Assembly (NCBI RefSeq): GCF_009828105.1
Contig: NZ_WTYQ01000002.1
Span: forward strand, 372,001-436,000
Source of the DNA: Altericroceibacterium indicum
GTDB taxonomy: Bacteria; Pseudomonadota; Alphaproteobacteria; Sphingomonadales; Sphingomonadaceae
DNA length: 64,000 nt
Direction: 5' to 3'
Part shown: positions 45,368 to 54,091 of the stretch, in pieces
How positions within the stretch are numbered: the first letter of the stretch is position 1
How the letters are laid out: each line of letters starts with the position of its first letter
The notes under the pieces: generated by a model
Seen by the model: the letters and a program-made list of their open reading frames with translations, nothing else
Told to the model about the DNA's origin: nothing
Database searches by the model: none
Program-made: the position numbers and the translations under genes

Positions 45368-46764
45368 TCATCATTTTTACTACAAATATCTGCTGGGTGA
45401 GCATGATGATACGTCTTGTCCCATTTCGGGGCGACACCACTCATACTTTTAATATAGGCCAGCAACGCCTGTTTCCCGGCAATAATCGCGATGATATTGG
45501 CGACTGGAATACGTGCTATGGCTCGGAATCCTTCCAGCCAGCCATATTCGCGCGCGGTGAAGGCAAATCGCATCACAATGCGCCACCCCAGCCCGAAGAT
45601 ATTGGCAAGAATCAGAAAATGCAGAAACCAATCTTCCGGAAAAGGTGGCAACACACCCAGCCAGCGCATCACGCTCATCACACCGATTAACAAAAGTAGA
45701 GCATAGCTGGTTGCGAGGACGATTGCCGCGAAGGGGCCGCGCCTGTCACGCAAACGCATCCATATTTCGAGTGGATGTGCACTCCATCCGAGTCGATCCC
45801 AACCCTGCAAGGCAATGCCCTGCAACCACCGGCTTTTCTGTCGAATGGCATTTTCCAGCCGGTCAGGAAAATAGGCGCGGGTTGCGATCAACCGCCCATC
45901 CTCACCCCGAGCGCGAAAAAACAGGGACCTCGCCGCCATCTGGTGAACCCGCAATCCCAGTTCATAATCTTCGGTAAGCGAATCGGTCGAAAAAACAGCA
46001 CCGTGCCGATTTTGGTGCGCCATTCGCTTCAACAGCTTGCGCGAAAAAGCGCAGCCCACACCAGCTGCCGGAACACCCACCCCCAATGCAGCGCGAACAG
46101 GCAAAGCCTTGCCGTGAGATTCGGCAAATTCCTCGCAATAATGCCCACCAACCCAACGCGAATCAGCCTGAGGCTGTGGCAGGACGGGAAGCTGGATGAA
46201 ATCAGCATCTTCCAACGCCCGGTCACACAGCGCCAGCGCTGCCGGATCGACCATATCTTCTGCATCATGGAGCATGACCATCCGATAGGGTGTGCCGCGA
46301 AGAAGCTCCTCTGCGACAAGCATCTTCATCAACCGATTGAGACAATCCGCCTTGGTGGTGGGCCCATCGACATCGTGGATGACGACCTTGACCCGCCCAT
46401 CACCTTGGGCCGCATGCAAAGCTGCTTTGATTGTTCGGGGATCATTGCGATAACAGCCGATGAACAGCGTCAGCGCATTCTGCGGCCAAACGGCGCGGGC
46501 ATGGCGGATCGTATGGCCAATCACCCCATCTTCCTGCCACGCCGGGATAAGCACCGCCGCAGGCCCCAGCAGCGATGCACTTTCGGCAGCCAAGCGCGAC
46601 ACTTTGCGCGTTCTGATCCGCCCGGTAAGCTTCATCCACAGCCACATGCAGTCAATCGCGAGTTCATCAACCACGCCGATCAACAGGAACACACCAGCGA
46701 AAAGCAGCAACTCCCTTTCCGCCATCGCCAGCCAGCCTAAAAGTGGAAAAACCCCCGTTTCCAT
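45364..46764 (-). CDS. NfrB-like membrane glycosyltransferase (GT2)
   Basis: A 466-residue membrane GT2 enzyme. Visible elements: an N-terminal membrane pair, AVLIPAWQEDGVIGHTI, the DxD-type MLHDAEDMVDPAAL, the TED motif DSLTEDYELGLRVHQ and the QxxRW motif QKSRWLQGIALQGWDRLGW. These fit NfrB, the inner-membrane half of the N4-receptor polysaccharide system. The E. coli protein has a C-terminal c-di-GMP-binding (MshEN-type) region; this one ends after the last membrane helices and lacks it. ATG at 46764 is chosen (G-rich site before it). Confidence 0.8.
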   Translation of the reverse strand: METGVFPLLGWLAMAERELLLFAGVFLLIGVVDELAIDCMWLWMKLTGRIRTRKVSRLAAESASLLGPAAVLIPAWQEDGVIGHTIRHARAVWPQNALTLFIGCYRNDPRTIKAALHAAQGDGRVKVVIHDVDGPTTKADCLNRLMKMLVAEELLRGTPYRMVMLHDAEDMVDPAALALCDRALEDADFIQLPVLPQPQADSRWVGGHYCEEFAESHGKALPVRAALGVGVPAAGVGCAFSRKLLKRMAHQNRHGAVFSTDSLTEDYELGLRVHQMAARSLFFRARGEDGRLIATRAYFPDRLENAIRQKSRWLQGIALQGWDRLGWSAHPLEIWMRLRDRRGPFAAIVLATSYALLLLIGVMSVMRWLGVLPPFPEDWFLHFLILANIFGLGWRIVMRFAFTAREYGWLEGFRAIARIPVANIIAIIAGKQALLAYIKSMSGVAPKWDKTYHHAHPADICSKNDE

Positions 46765-46874
46765 CGTCCTGCCCCCTGATCCCTTAACCATAAGGCTACG
46801 TTGCATGTCGATTTTTAGCAAATAGTCTCGACCAAGGGTTGCAACCTTGCGCTAATTGCGAAAGGGAAAAGGCA

Positions 46875-48080
46875 ATGTCTCAACCTACTATCATTTCCGC
46901 CGCCGCCAGACCCTTCAAAGCGCTGTTTAACAGCGATGCGTTTGAAGGCATTCTGCTCATCGTCGTTGCGCTGATCGCAATTATCGTGGCCAACTCACCC
47001 TTGGCGCATGATTATCACCAGCTGTTCCATGGGACGCTTGACTGGACGCCGATTGCCAAGCTCGACAATCTGCATCTGTGGATCAACGATGGCTTGATGG
47101 CGATTTTTTTCTTCGTCGTCGGTTTGGAAGTGAAACGCGAGATCATTACGGGCAATTTATCAGACCCGGCGCAACGCCGCTTGCCGATCCTGTCTGCCAT
47201 GGCAGGGATGGCCGCCCCGGCGCTGGTCTATTTCATTCTGGCCGGTAGCGAGCCTCAGCTTGGCAGCGGTTGGGCCATTCCAGCCGCGACTGACATTGCC
47301 TTTGCCATGGGCGTGCTGGGCCTGCTTGGCAATCGCGTGCCAGCCCCCCTCCGCCTGTTCCTGCTGACAGTGGCCATTGTGGACGACATCGGTGCGGTGC
47401 TGATTATCGCGGTGTTCTATACGGCAAATATCAAACTGGCCTGGCTGGTAATATCGCTGCTGGTAGCCGGGGTGATGTTCGGCATGAACCGCTTCAAGGT
47501 GGACCGCATCTGGCCCTATATCATCGGCGCGCTGGTGCTATGGTTCTGCGTGCTCAACTCCGGTGTTCATGCAACGATTGCCGGTGTGGCTGCCGCGCTG
47601 ACCATTCCGCTGCGCCGCCGCGATGGTCATAGCCTGCTTGAGAATATCGAACATGGCCTTGTCGGCTGGAATGCCTATCTGATCGTACCGCTCTTCGGCT
47701 TCGCCAATGCCGGTGTCGAACTGGCAGATATTGGGATGGAAGGCTTGCTTGCCCCGCTTCCACTGGCCATTGCCGGGGGCCTGATTATCGGGAAGCAGGT
47801 CGGTATTTTCAGCAGTATCGTCATTGCTCACAAGCTTGGTTTTGCCAAGCGCCCAGAGGATTCCTCATGGATGCAGATCTGGGGAATGGCCGTACTGTGC
47901 GGCATTGGCTTCACCATGAGCCTGTTCATCGGCGCATTGGCCTTCCCGCAATATCCGCTGTTGGTCGAAGAGGCTAAACTGGGCGTGCTGGGCGGCTCGA
48001 TCGTCTCTGCCCTGCTGGGCTTTGCGATCCTGCGCTTCGCTCCGTCAAAAAATGCAGAGCCAGCCAACAAAGCCGCCTGA
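46875..48080 (+). CDS. nhaA: Na+/H+ antiporter NhaA
   Basis: A 401-residue antiporter with 12 membrane helices that exchanges two protons for one sodium. The ion-binding aspartates lie in LTVAIVDDIGAVLII, and the helix IV region (PAATDIAFAMGVLGLLGNRVP) is typical. The start at 46875 follows AAAGG and is preferred over a longer frame at 46839. It is divergent from the NfrB-like gene; a TTAACCAT motif lies between them at 46784-46791. Confidence 0.95.
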   Translation: MSQPTIISAAARPFKALFNSDAFEGILLIVVALIAIIVANSPLAHDYHQLFHGTLDWTPIAKLDNLHLWINDGLMAIFFFVVGLEVKREIITGNLSDPAQRRLPILSAMAGMAAPALVYFILAGSEPQLGSGWAIPAATDIAFAMGVLGLLGNRVPAPLRLFLLTVAIVDDIGAVLIIAVFYTANIKLAWLVISLLVAGVMFGMNRFKVDRIWPYIIGALVLWFCVLNSGVHATIAGVAAALTIPLRRRDGHSLLENIEHGLVGWNAYLIVPLFGFANAGVELADIGMEGLLAPLPLAIAGGLIIGKQVGIFSSIVIAHKLGFAKRPEDSSWMQIWGMAVLCGIGFTMSLFIGALAFPQYPLLVEEAKLGVLGGSIVSALLGFAILRFAPSKNAEPANKAA

Positions 48081-48100
48081 AGGCTTACAAGCGAACAAAC

Positions 48101-48137
48101 AAAAGGGCGGCCCCTGCATTGGGAGCCGCCCTTTTTT
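48101..48137. terminator. Bidirectional terminator between nhaA and gloA
   Basis: AAAAGGGCGGC (48101-48111) pairs with GCCGCCCTTTT (48125-48135), followed by a T-rich run. The arms and the AACAAAAGGGCGGCCC approach match those of the terminator at 23111-23142. Confidence 0.88.
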
Positions 48138-48170
48138 ATTAATACTGACTGTAAAAATGCGTGCGGGTGC

Positions 48171-48611
48171 TTACCAGCTACCGGTATTTTCCATGCTGGC
48201 CCAAGGTTCCTGCGGGGCCAGCGCTGAGCCCTTCTGCAGCAATTCAATGGAAATATTATCAGGCGTTCTGATGAAGGCCATGTAGCCATCGCGAGGCGGG
48301 CGATTGATCGTCACACCGTGATCGGCAAGCTTCTGACACATTGCGTAAATGTCATCCACTTCATAGGCCAGATGCCCGAAATTGCGGCCGCCAGTGTAGG
48401 TTTCAGCCGGGCTGCCATCTTCAGCAGGCCAATTATAGGTCAGCTCAACTTCAGCAATGCCTTCTTCACCAGGAGCTGCAAGAAAGATCAGAGTGAAACG
48501 GCCCTGTTCACTATCCTTGCGGCGCACTTCTTCAATGCCCAACAATTTGAAAAAGGCGAGCGTGGCTTCTGCATCGGTGACGCGGATCATCGTATGGAGG
48601 AATTTGGTCAT
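48171..48611 (-). CDS. gloA: Glyoxalase I (lactoylglutathione lyase), VOC superfamily
   Basis: A 146-residue metalloenzyme that converts the methylglyoxal-glutathione adduct to S-lactoylglutathione. The four metal ligands are visible: His in TKFLHTMIRVTD, Glu in AEVELTYNW, His in NFGHLAYEVDD and Glu in NISIELLQKG. The length and NWPAE segment fit GloA, probably nickel-dependent as usual in bacteria. ATG at 48611 is chosen with GGAG nine bases upstream. It is flanked by terminators on both sides, so it is a single-gene unit. Confidence 0.92.
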   Translation of the reverse strand: MTKFLHTMIRVTDAEATLAFFKLLGIEEVRRKDSEQGRFTLIFLAAPGEEGIAEVELTYNWPAEDGSPAETYTGGRNFGHLAYEVDDIYAMCQKLADHGVTINRPPRDGYMAFIRTPDNISIELLQKGSALAPQEPWASMENTGSW

Positions 48612-48690
48612 GGCTTGTGACTCCGGAGGGTGAGAGCTTGACCTCAGCACCTAGCAAGCCCAGCCCGCAAATCGAAGCCCCATCAACAGG

Positions 48691-48724
48691 AAAGGCCCGC
48701 CTCGCTTCCGGGGCGGGCCTTTTC
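48691..48724 (-). terminator. Rho-independent terminator of the TorF porin gene
   Basis: On the minus strand AAAAGGCCCGCC pairs with GGCGGGCCTTT around a loop (48691-48724). It lies 24 bases after the porin stop. Confidence 0.75.
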
Positions 48725-48748
48725 AGGCGTTATTCTGGCGCGTGAAGC

Positions 48749-49495
48749 TTAGAAGCTGGCGCCGAGCGTTGCCACAACCGCATCGCGTGTGAAGCGGTAA
48801 GCACCCGGTGCGTAATCGCCCTGAGCGCCGATATAGGACACACCGACACTGACGTTCGAAGTCAGCGCATAGCTTGCACCCACCGACCAATCGAAGGCGT
48901 TACCGTCATTCGTATAGGTCAGGAAGTTGCCATCGGTGTAGCCAAGGTGGCCAGACAGTGACACGGGCGTATTGGGTACGCCTAAACCGAGATCCGTGTA
49001 GAAATAGATGTTGTCATTGTCGCCCAGCGAATTCTGCTTCGGCGCATAAGCTACGCCGACAGTGGCGCTTGCCGGACCTACTGTGAAGCTGCCAGCAGCA
49101 TGCATTTCGATGTAGTCATAATCCGTGCCCGGTACATCCGGGGCATTGGGATAGAGGTAATAGAGTGCACCGACATCAAGGCTCACCGCATCGGTGATAT
49201 TGCCGTTCCAACCGGCGTAAACGTCGAGTTCGGTATGGCCATAGCCTACTGTGTCTTCATCGAGCGAAGACCCCCAAGCACCAACATAAATACCGCTGGA
49301 ATGGCTGACATCAACACCGCCCTGAATCGCAATATCGCCACCAGAATAGTCAACACCACGAAAACGATACTGGCTGACAATAGCTGTGTTCGCAGACAGC
49401 GTAAAATCAGAATCTTGTGCCATTGCAGGCATAGCGGTGAAACCAGCACCACCAACAACAGCTGCAGCCAAAAGGCCACGGACGGACATAAGCAT
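48749..49495 (-). CDS. TorF-family putative outer-membrane porin
   Basis: A 248-residue protein with a signal peptide (MLMSVRGLLAAAVVGGAGFT, cleaved after AMAQD). The body is a repeating beta pattern with alternating hydrophobic residues: LSANTAIVSQYRFRGVDYSG, the segment that marks TorF/TIGR02001 proteins, and the end VVATLGASF with a terminal Phe. It should form an outer-membrane barrel. ATG at 49495 follows GAGGG; the frame is open further upstream but without support. Followed by its own terminator. Confidence 0.85.
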   Translation of the reverse strand: MLMSVRGLLAAAVVGGAGFTAMPAMAQDSDFTLSANTAIVSQYRFRGVDYSGGDIAIQGGVDVSHSSGIYVGAWGSSLDEDTVGYGHTELDVYAGWNGNITDAVSLDVGALYYLYPNAPDVPGTDYDYIEMHAAGSFTVGPASATVGVAYAPKQNSLGDNDNIYFYTDLGLGVPNTPVSLSGHLGYTDGNFLTYTNDGNAFDWSVGASYALTSNVSVGVSYIGAQGDYAPGAYRFTRDAVVATLGASF

Positions 49496-49769
49496 GGGCA
49501 ATTCCCTCAATTGCGAAAAATTCTGCCTAAGTCCCACCTGCGCGCTCCGGGTCGCCATCATTTGTTGGGCGATCTCTCTTGAGCACGCAATGAAAGTGCA
49601 CGTAGAGCGGTTATAACACAAGTTATATTGCGCATGCGAAGAGATATAGTGGACAGCTGTGGACTTTGCGCATCACATTCAGCATGGGTTTATATCGAAT
49701 TGGCCACACTGGTTTATCGAAACTTTTCAAACACTAGCTCCAAACAGGGCGTTATCGACACACTTATCC

Positions 49770-50603
49770 ATGCGTAATTTCTTCAACAAATTGCTCGGCA
49801 GAGGCACTGCCGAACCCGCTCAGCCTGTCATTCATGCCCAGATTCCCGAAGGCCGCCGCGTTTATGCAGTGGGGGATATTCATGGGCGGCTGGACCTGTT
49901 TGAAGCGCTGTTGAAGGTGATCGATGCGGACGATGCAGCACATGGAAAAGCCCAAACGACTCTGATCCTGCTGGGTGACCTGGTGGACCGCGGGCCGGAC
50001 AGTGCTGGCATGGTGCATCTTGCCCGTAAGCTGCAATCCGAACGCGACGTACGTATTCTCGGTGGCAATCATGAGGAAATGTTCCTCGCCAGCTTTGAAG
50101 ATAAGGATGTGCTGCGGCCATTCCTGCGCCATGGCGGCAAGCAAACACTGCTGAGTTTCGGTCTTGATCCCATTGCTTTACGCCGTGCCGATATTGCTGA
50201 AACGCAAGTGTTGATGGAAGCTGGCATTCCTCAGGAAGATCGCGACTTTATCGCCAGTTTCGAAGAGAGCATAGTCATTGGTGACTACCTCTTCGTTCAT
50301 GCTGGCATTCTCCCCAACACCCCGCTGGCAGATCAGAAGGGCGAACATTTGCGCTGGATTCGTGAACCTTTCCTGTCACACCCGCAAGAGCATGAGCATG
50401 TTGTGGTGCATGGCCATACGATCACGCAGGATGCGCAGGATCGTGGGAATCGAATCGGTATTGATACCGGTGCTTTTGAAAGCGGCAGGCTCACCGCATT
50501 GGTGCTCGAAGGCAGTAGCCGCCGGTTCCTGCAAACGCGGCAGGATGAAAGCGGCGCAATCACTGCTGAGGCGTGGATTCCAGAGCATTTCGAACCAGCC
50601 TGA
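49770..50603 (+). CDS. Calcineurin-like metallophosphatase (serine/threonine phosphatase type)
   Basis: A 277-residue phosphatase. The metal-binding motifs are GDIHGRLDLFEALL, LLGDLVDRGPDSAGM and GGNHEEMFLASFE, with late His in LFVHAGILP and VVHGHTITQ. This order is the PPP-type protein phosphatase/bis(5'-nucleosyl)-tetraphosphatase group. The target is unknown. The start at 49770 is chosen from homologue-like length (MRNFFNKLLGRG); no clear ribosome site precedes it and an upstream GTG (49659) is possible. Confidence 0.85.
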   Translation: MRNFFNKLLGRGTAEPAQPVIHAQIPEGRRVYAVGDIHGRLDLFEALLKVIDADDAAHGKAQTTLILLGDLVDRGPDSAGMVHLARKLQSERDVRILGGNHEEMFLASFEDKDVLRPFLRHGGKQTLLSFGLDPIALRRADIAETQVLMEAGIPQEDRDFIASFEESIVIGDYLFVHAGILPNTPLADQKGEHLRWIREPFLSHPQEHEHVVVHGHTITQDAQDRGNRIGIDTGAFESGRLTALVLEGSSRRFLQTRQDESGAITAEAWIPEHFEPA

Positions 50604-50612
50604 CAGGATCAA

Positions 50613-51037
<425 letters not shown>

Positions 51038-51040
51038 ACG

Positions 51041-51742
51041 CTACCTAGTCTTTCCGCGGTCACGATCAAGCAACAACGCAAAAAGAAGCGCACCTATTTC
51101 CAAATCAATTTCGCCATCGATCCGCTCAGGCCGCCAACGCCGCTGAAAAGCGCGTATCACAGCATGGCCATCCGTAATGTCATAACCAAAGCGTTCCAGC
51201 GCGAGATAGAGCGCGCCTTCATTTTCAAACGGATCACCCAGCGTCACATCAGGCCGGGCGAGCGCCAGCCGATGGCGGGCGATTCGCTCCCAATCGAACA
51301 ATTCGCCCGGATCATCCTTGCGCGCCGGGGCGATGTCCGAATGGCCCACCACATTGGCGCGCGGAATGTCATATTTGCGAACGATAGCTGCCAGCAGAGG
51401 AATCAGCGCGTCCATCTGCGCTGCGGGAAAGGGGCGGTAGCCCCATTCATGCCCCGGATTGACCAGCTCAATCCCGATGCTGGCCGAATTAACATCCGTT
51501 TCGCCGCGCCAGTAAGAACGCCCGGCGTGCCAGGCGCGCTTATCTTCGGCCACGAGGCGCGTTACAATGCCTTCCTCGTCGATCATGTAATGGGCAGAAA
51601 CTTCCGCCGCCGGATCGCACATCCGTTCCAGCGCTTCTTCTGCACTGCGCATTCCGGTGTAATGCAGGACCACCATGGAGATGGGGCGCTTGCGCTCATT
51701 AAAATTGGGCGAAGGCCGCTCGTGGTGGATCAGTTCTTGCAT
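51041..51742 (-). CDS. N-acetylmuramoyl-L-alanine amidase, AmpD type
   Basis: A 233-residue zinc amidase. The zinc ligands are in VVLHYTGMRSAEEAL (His) and NVVGHSDIAPARKDDPGELF (His and Asp), and the AWHAGRSYWRG and SIGIELVN segments are typical. It cuts the amide bond of muropeptides in recycling; no signal peptide is seen, so it is probably cytoplasmic. The C-terminal part is a peptidoglycan-binding-like helical region (YDITDGHAVIRAFQRRW). Its stop codon almost touches the 5' end of rnpB, so the rnpB promoter must lie inside it. Confidence 0.9.
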   Translation of the reverse strand: MQELIHHERPSPNFNERKRPISMVVLHYTGMRSAEEALERMCDPAAEVSAHYMIDEEGIVTRLVAEDKRAWHAGRSYWRGETDVNSASIGIELVNPGHEWGYRPFPAAQMDALIPLLAAIVRKYDIPRANVVGHSDIAPARKDDPGELFDWERIARHRLALARPDVTLGDPFENEGALYLALERFGYDITDGHAVIRAFQRRWRPERIDGEIDLEIGALLFALLLDRDRGKTR

Positions 51743-51754
51743 ATCACCCCTGAA

Positions 51755-52396
51755 TCATGCTTGTGGCAGAACCGCGCCCATAATCAGCGCATCATCCTGC
51801 AGCATATGCTGAATACCGCCGCCACATTCATCGGCCAGCAAATAGATCATATAGGCAGGCGCGGTACGGGCTGAAATCTGGCGGTCGTCCAGCGAACCAT
51901 CCAGAGCCTGCCCCACAGTGCCATCAAAAGCAATCCGCGCACCCGATGCACGAACCACGATTTCCGTTGCGTCCTGCCCCATTTCGCCAGCGATTTCGAG
52001 CTTGCCGCCACGTGGCAGGGCTTCAATCCCGATCGCAGCGAGGTTCAAAAGGATCTTCACCGCAGATTTGCTCATCTTGGTGCCACCAACATGCCATTCC
52101 ACGGTGATCCGGCCATTATCACCCGCCAGTGCCATGATGAGCGCACGGGGTTCTTCCAGTGAAACGGATTCGGAAAAACTGCCCGCCGAACCATAGGCCA
52201 GACGGAAGAATTTGAGCTTGCTGGCGCTGATATGGGCGCTCTGCTCCAGAAGTTCGAAGCAGCGCTGCCGCATTTCGTCATCCTGTTCTTCCGACAGCAA
52301 CTCCAGACCATTGGTCAGCGCACCTACAGGACTAAGCATATCGTGGCACAGGCGCGAAGAGAGAAGGGAAGCAAGATGGGCGGGAGAAACTGTCAT
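51755..52396 (-). CDS. chpT: Histidine phosphotransferase ChpT
   Basis: A 213-residue pseudo-kinase that shuttles phosphate from CckA to CtrA and CpdR in alphaproteobacteria. The phospho-acceptor is in LSSRLCHDMLSPVGALTN, the family's H-box. A degenerate HATPase-like second domain follows (AVKILLNLAAIGIEALPRGG, GGGIQHMLQDDALIM). ATG at 52396 (MTVSPAHLAS) is chosen because the region before it does not look coding; no strong ribosome site is seen. The amidase gene lies 12 bases after it on the same strand. Confidence 0.9.
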   Translation of the reverse strand: MTVSPAHLASLLSSRLCHDMLSPVGALTNGLELLSEEQDDEMRQRCFELLEQSAHISASKLKFFRLAYGSAGSFSESVSLEEPRALIMALAGDNGRITVEWHVGGTKMSKSAVKILLNLAAIGIEALPRGGKLEIAGEMGQDATEIVVRASGARIAFDGTVGQALDGSLDDRQISARTAPAYMIYLLADECGGGIQHMLQDDALIMGAVLPQA

Positions 52397-52559
52397 ATGA
52401 AGTCCGGTATTTCTATATCTCGGGAAGGCCCGCAATGGGCCAGAGTGGCGACGCAATGCAATGTTCCGACGCAAAAAGACAAGCACAATGCGAAGCAACT
52501 GAATCGCTTTTTACATTGCCCATGCCCTTCGCATCAGACAGTTATGGTTTTGCAATGCC

Positions 52560-53006
52560 TTAGCTGTCTCCAACACGATAGGAAAGCTCGGCAAAACCCT
52601 CGGGGTCGTCCGTCCAGAACGTTACATCGCCTTTCGCTATAATCGCCCACACCTTTCCATCACCTGACGCCATCGCCTGATCGGTTGCGGAAGGCGCAGC
52701 CCTGCCCACAGGGTGTGAATGGAAATAGCCGATCACTTGCGGCCCGCCCTGCCGCTGTGCCCGATAGGCATTGATGAGTGCCTGCGGTTCAATTTCGAAA
52801 TGCCGGGTTGGCTCAGCCGCCACATTGGCCACGGCAATGGCTGATGTAATAGAGCCATTCTCCCCGAGCAAAAGCCCACAGGCTTCCTCCGGAAACGCCC
52901 TTTCTGCCGCTTGGGAGATGGCTATCAACGCTTTTTTGCGGATAATGATCGATGAACTGGTGATTTGCCGTGTCCTTGCCTTGTCACGCTGAATATCGCT
53001 GCCCAT
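52560..53006 (-). CDS. M67-family (JAB/Mov34) metallopeptidase
   Basis: A 148-residue JAMM-type protein. The zinc motif is GYFHSHPVGRAAPSATDQA, i.e. HxHPx7Sx2D, with the catalytic Glu in FPEEACGLLLGENG. Such proteins act as deubiquitinase-like peptidases, for example on sulfur-carrier fusions. No sulfur-carrier gene is next to it. ATG at 53006 leaves only 10 bases to the divergent rluD start. A longer frame to 53264 would overlap rluD and is unlikely. Confidence 0.85.
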   Translation of the reverse strand: MGSDIQRDKARTRQITSSSIIIRKKALIAISQAAERAFPEEACGLLLGENGSITSAIAVANVAAEPTRHFEIEPQALINAYRAQRQGGPQVIGYFHSHPVGRAAPSATDQAMASGDGKVWAIIAKGDVTFWTDDPEGFAELSYRVGDS

Positions 53007-53016
53007 CTGTATCAAT

Positions 53017-53973
53017 ATGGGGGCAAATACTATCATCCAAGGTGTACTCACTGAGAGTGGCCAACGTCTGGACAAGGCATTGAGCGATGCGACAGAATTG
53101 TCGCGTGAGCGGGTTAAAGCCCTGATCGCAGAAGGCTGCGTAATGCTGAATGATGCCGTGGCCACCCAGATCAAAGTGAAGACCTTGGCCGGAAGCCGCT
53201 TCGCCATCACGGTGCCACCAGCAACCGAACCCGAAGCCAGGCCGCAGGATATCCCCCTCAACATTGCTTATGAAGATGCCCATCTGATTGTGGTGGATAA
53301 GCCTGCCGGGATGGTCGTCCACCCCGCCGCTGGCAATCCAACCGGTACGCTGGTGAATGCACTGCTCCATCATTGCCGGGGCCAATTGTCGGGCATTGGC
53401 GGCGTGGCCCGGCCCGGTATCGTCCACCGGATCGACAAGGATACTTCTGGTTTGCTGGTAGTCGCCAAAAACGATGTGGCGCATGAAGGTCTGGCGCGGC
53501 AATTTGCCGATCATTCTCTTGAACGGGTCTATCTGGCCGTGGTGAACGGCCATCCTCTCCCCTCTGCTGGCACGGTAAGCGGTTTGATTGGCAGATCGGA
53601 CAGCAATCGCAAGAAAATGGCCGTGCTGCGCCCCGACTCAGCTCGCGGGAAACATGCCGTCACTCATTTCAAAACCATTCAAAACCTCGACCATTCATCC
53701 TTGATTGAATGCCGGCTTGAAACCGGGCGCACGCATCAGGTGCGCGTTCACATGTCGTCCATCGGCCATGCGCTATTGGGAGACCCTGTCTATGGACGCA
53801 ACAATTCGAGGATCAGGCCCGTGCTTTCCCGACTCGACTTCCGCCGTCAGGCGCTCCACGCTGCGGTTTTGGGGTTTATTCATCCCGTAACAGGTGAAAA
53901 AGTGCATCTGGAAAGCGCGCTGCCAGAGGATATGCGGGAACTGATCGACGAAATCACTCATTTAGATCGATGA
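53017..53973 (+). CDS. rluD: 23S rRNA pseudouridine synthase, RluD type
   Basis: A 318-residue enzyme with an S4 domain (LDKALSDATELSRERVKALI) and a catalytic core with GIVHRIDKDTSGLLVVAK, where the Asp is the nucleophile. ETGRTHQVRVHMSSIGH and LDFRRQALHAAVLGF complete the RluD pattern, which modifies helix 69 of 23S rRNA. No ribosome site is visible before the ATG, so it may be leaderless. It is divergent from the M67 gene. Confidence 0.92.
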   Translation: MGANTIIQGVLTESGQRLDKALSDATELSRERVKALIAEGCVMLNDAVATQIKVKTLAGSRFAITVPPATEPEARPQDIPLNIAYEDAHLIVVDKPAGMVVHPAAGNPTGTLVNALLHHCRGQLSGIGGVARPGIVHRIDKDTSGLLVVAKNDVAHEGLARQFADHSLERVYLAVVNGHPLPSAGTVSGLIGRSDSNRKKMAVLRPDSARGKHAVTHFKTIQNLDHSSLIECRLETGRTHQVRVHMSSIGHALLGDPVYGRNNSRIRPVLSRLDFRRQALHAAVLGFIHPVTGEKVHLESALPEDMRELIDEITHLDR

Positions 53974-54091
53974 AATGAGAACAAATCCATCTTAATTTCG
54001 TGTATAAGGGATGGACAAGACGTGGCCGCGACCAGCGGATGCTCAACAGGGGTCAGCGAAAAGCGGTCGACGCAAGAAAGGTTTAGGTAAA

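Noticed and set aside
53007-53264. Longer M67 peptidase start overlapping rluD
   Set aside because: It would be antisense to a clear RluD N-terminal domain for over 80 codons. The JAMM domain starts after 53006.
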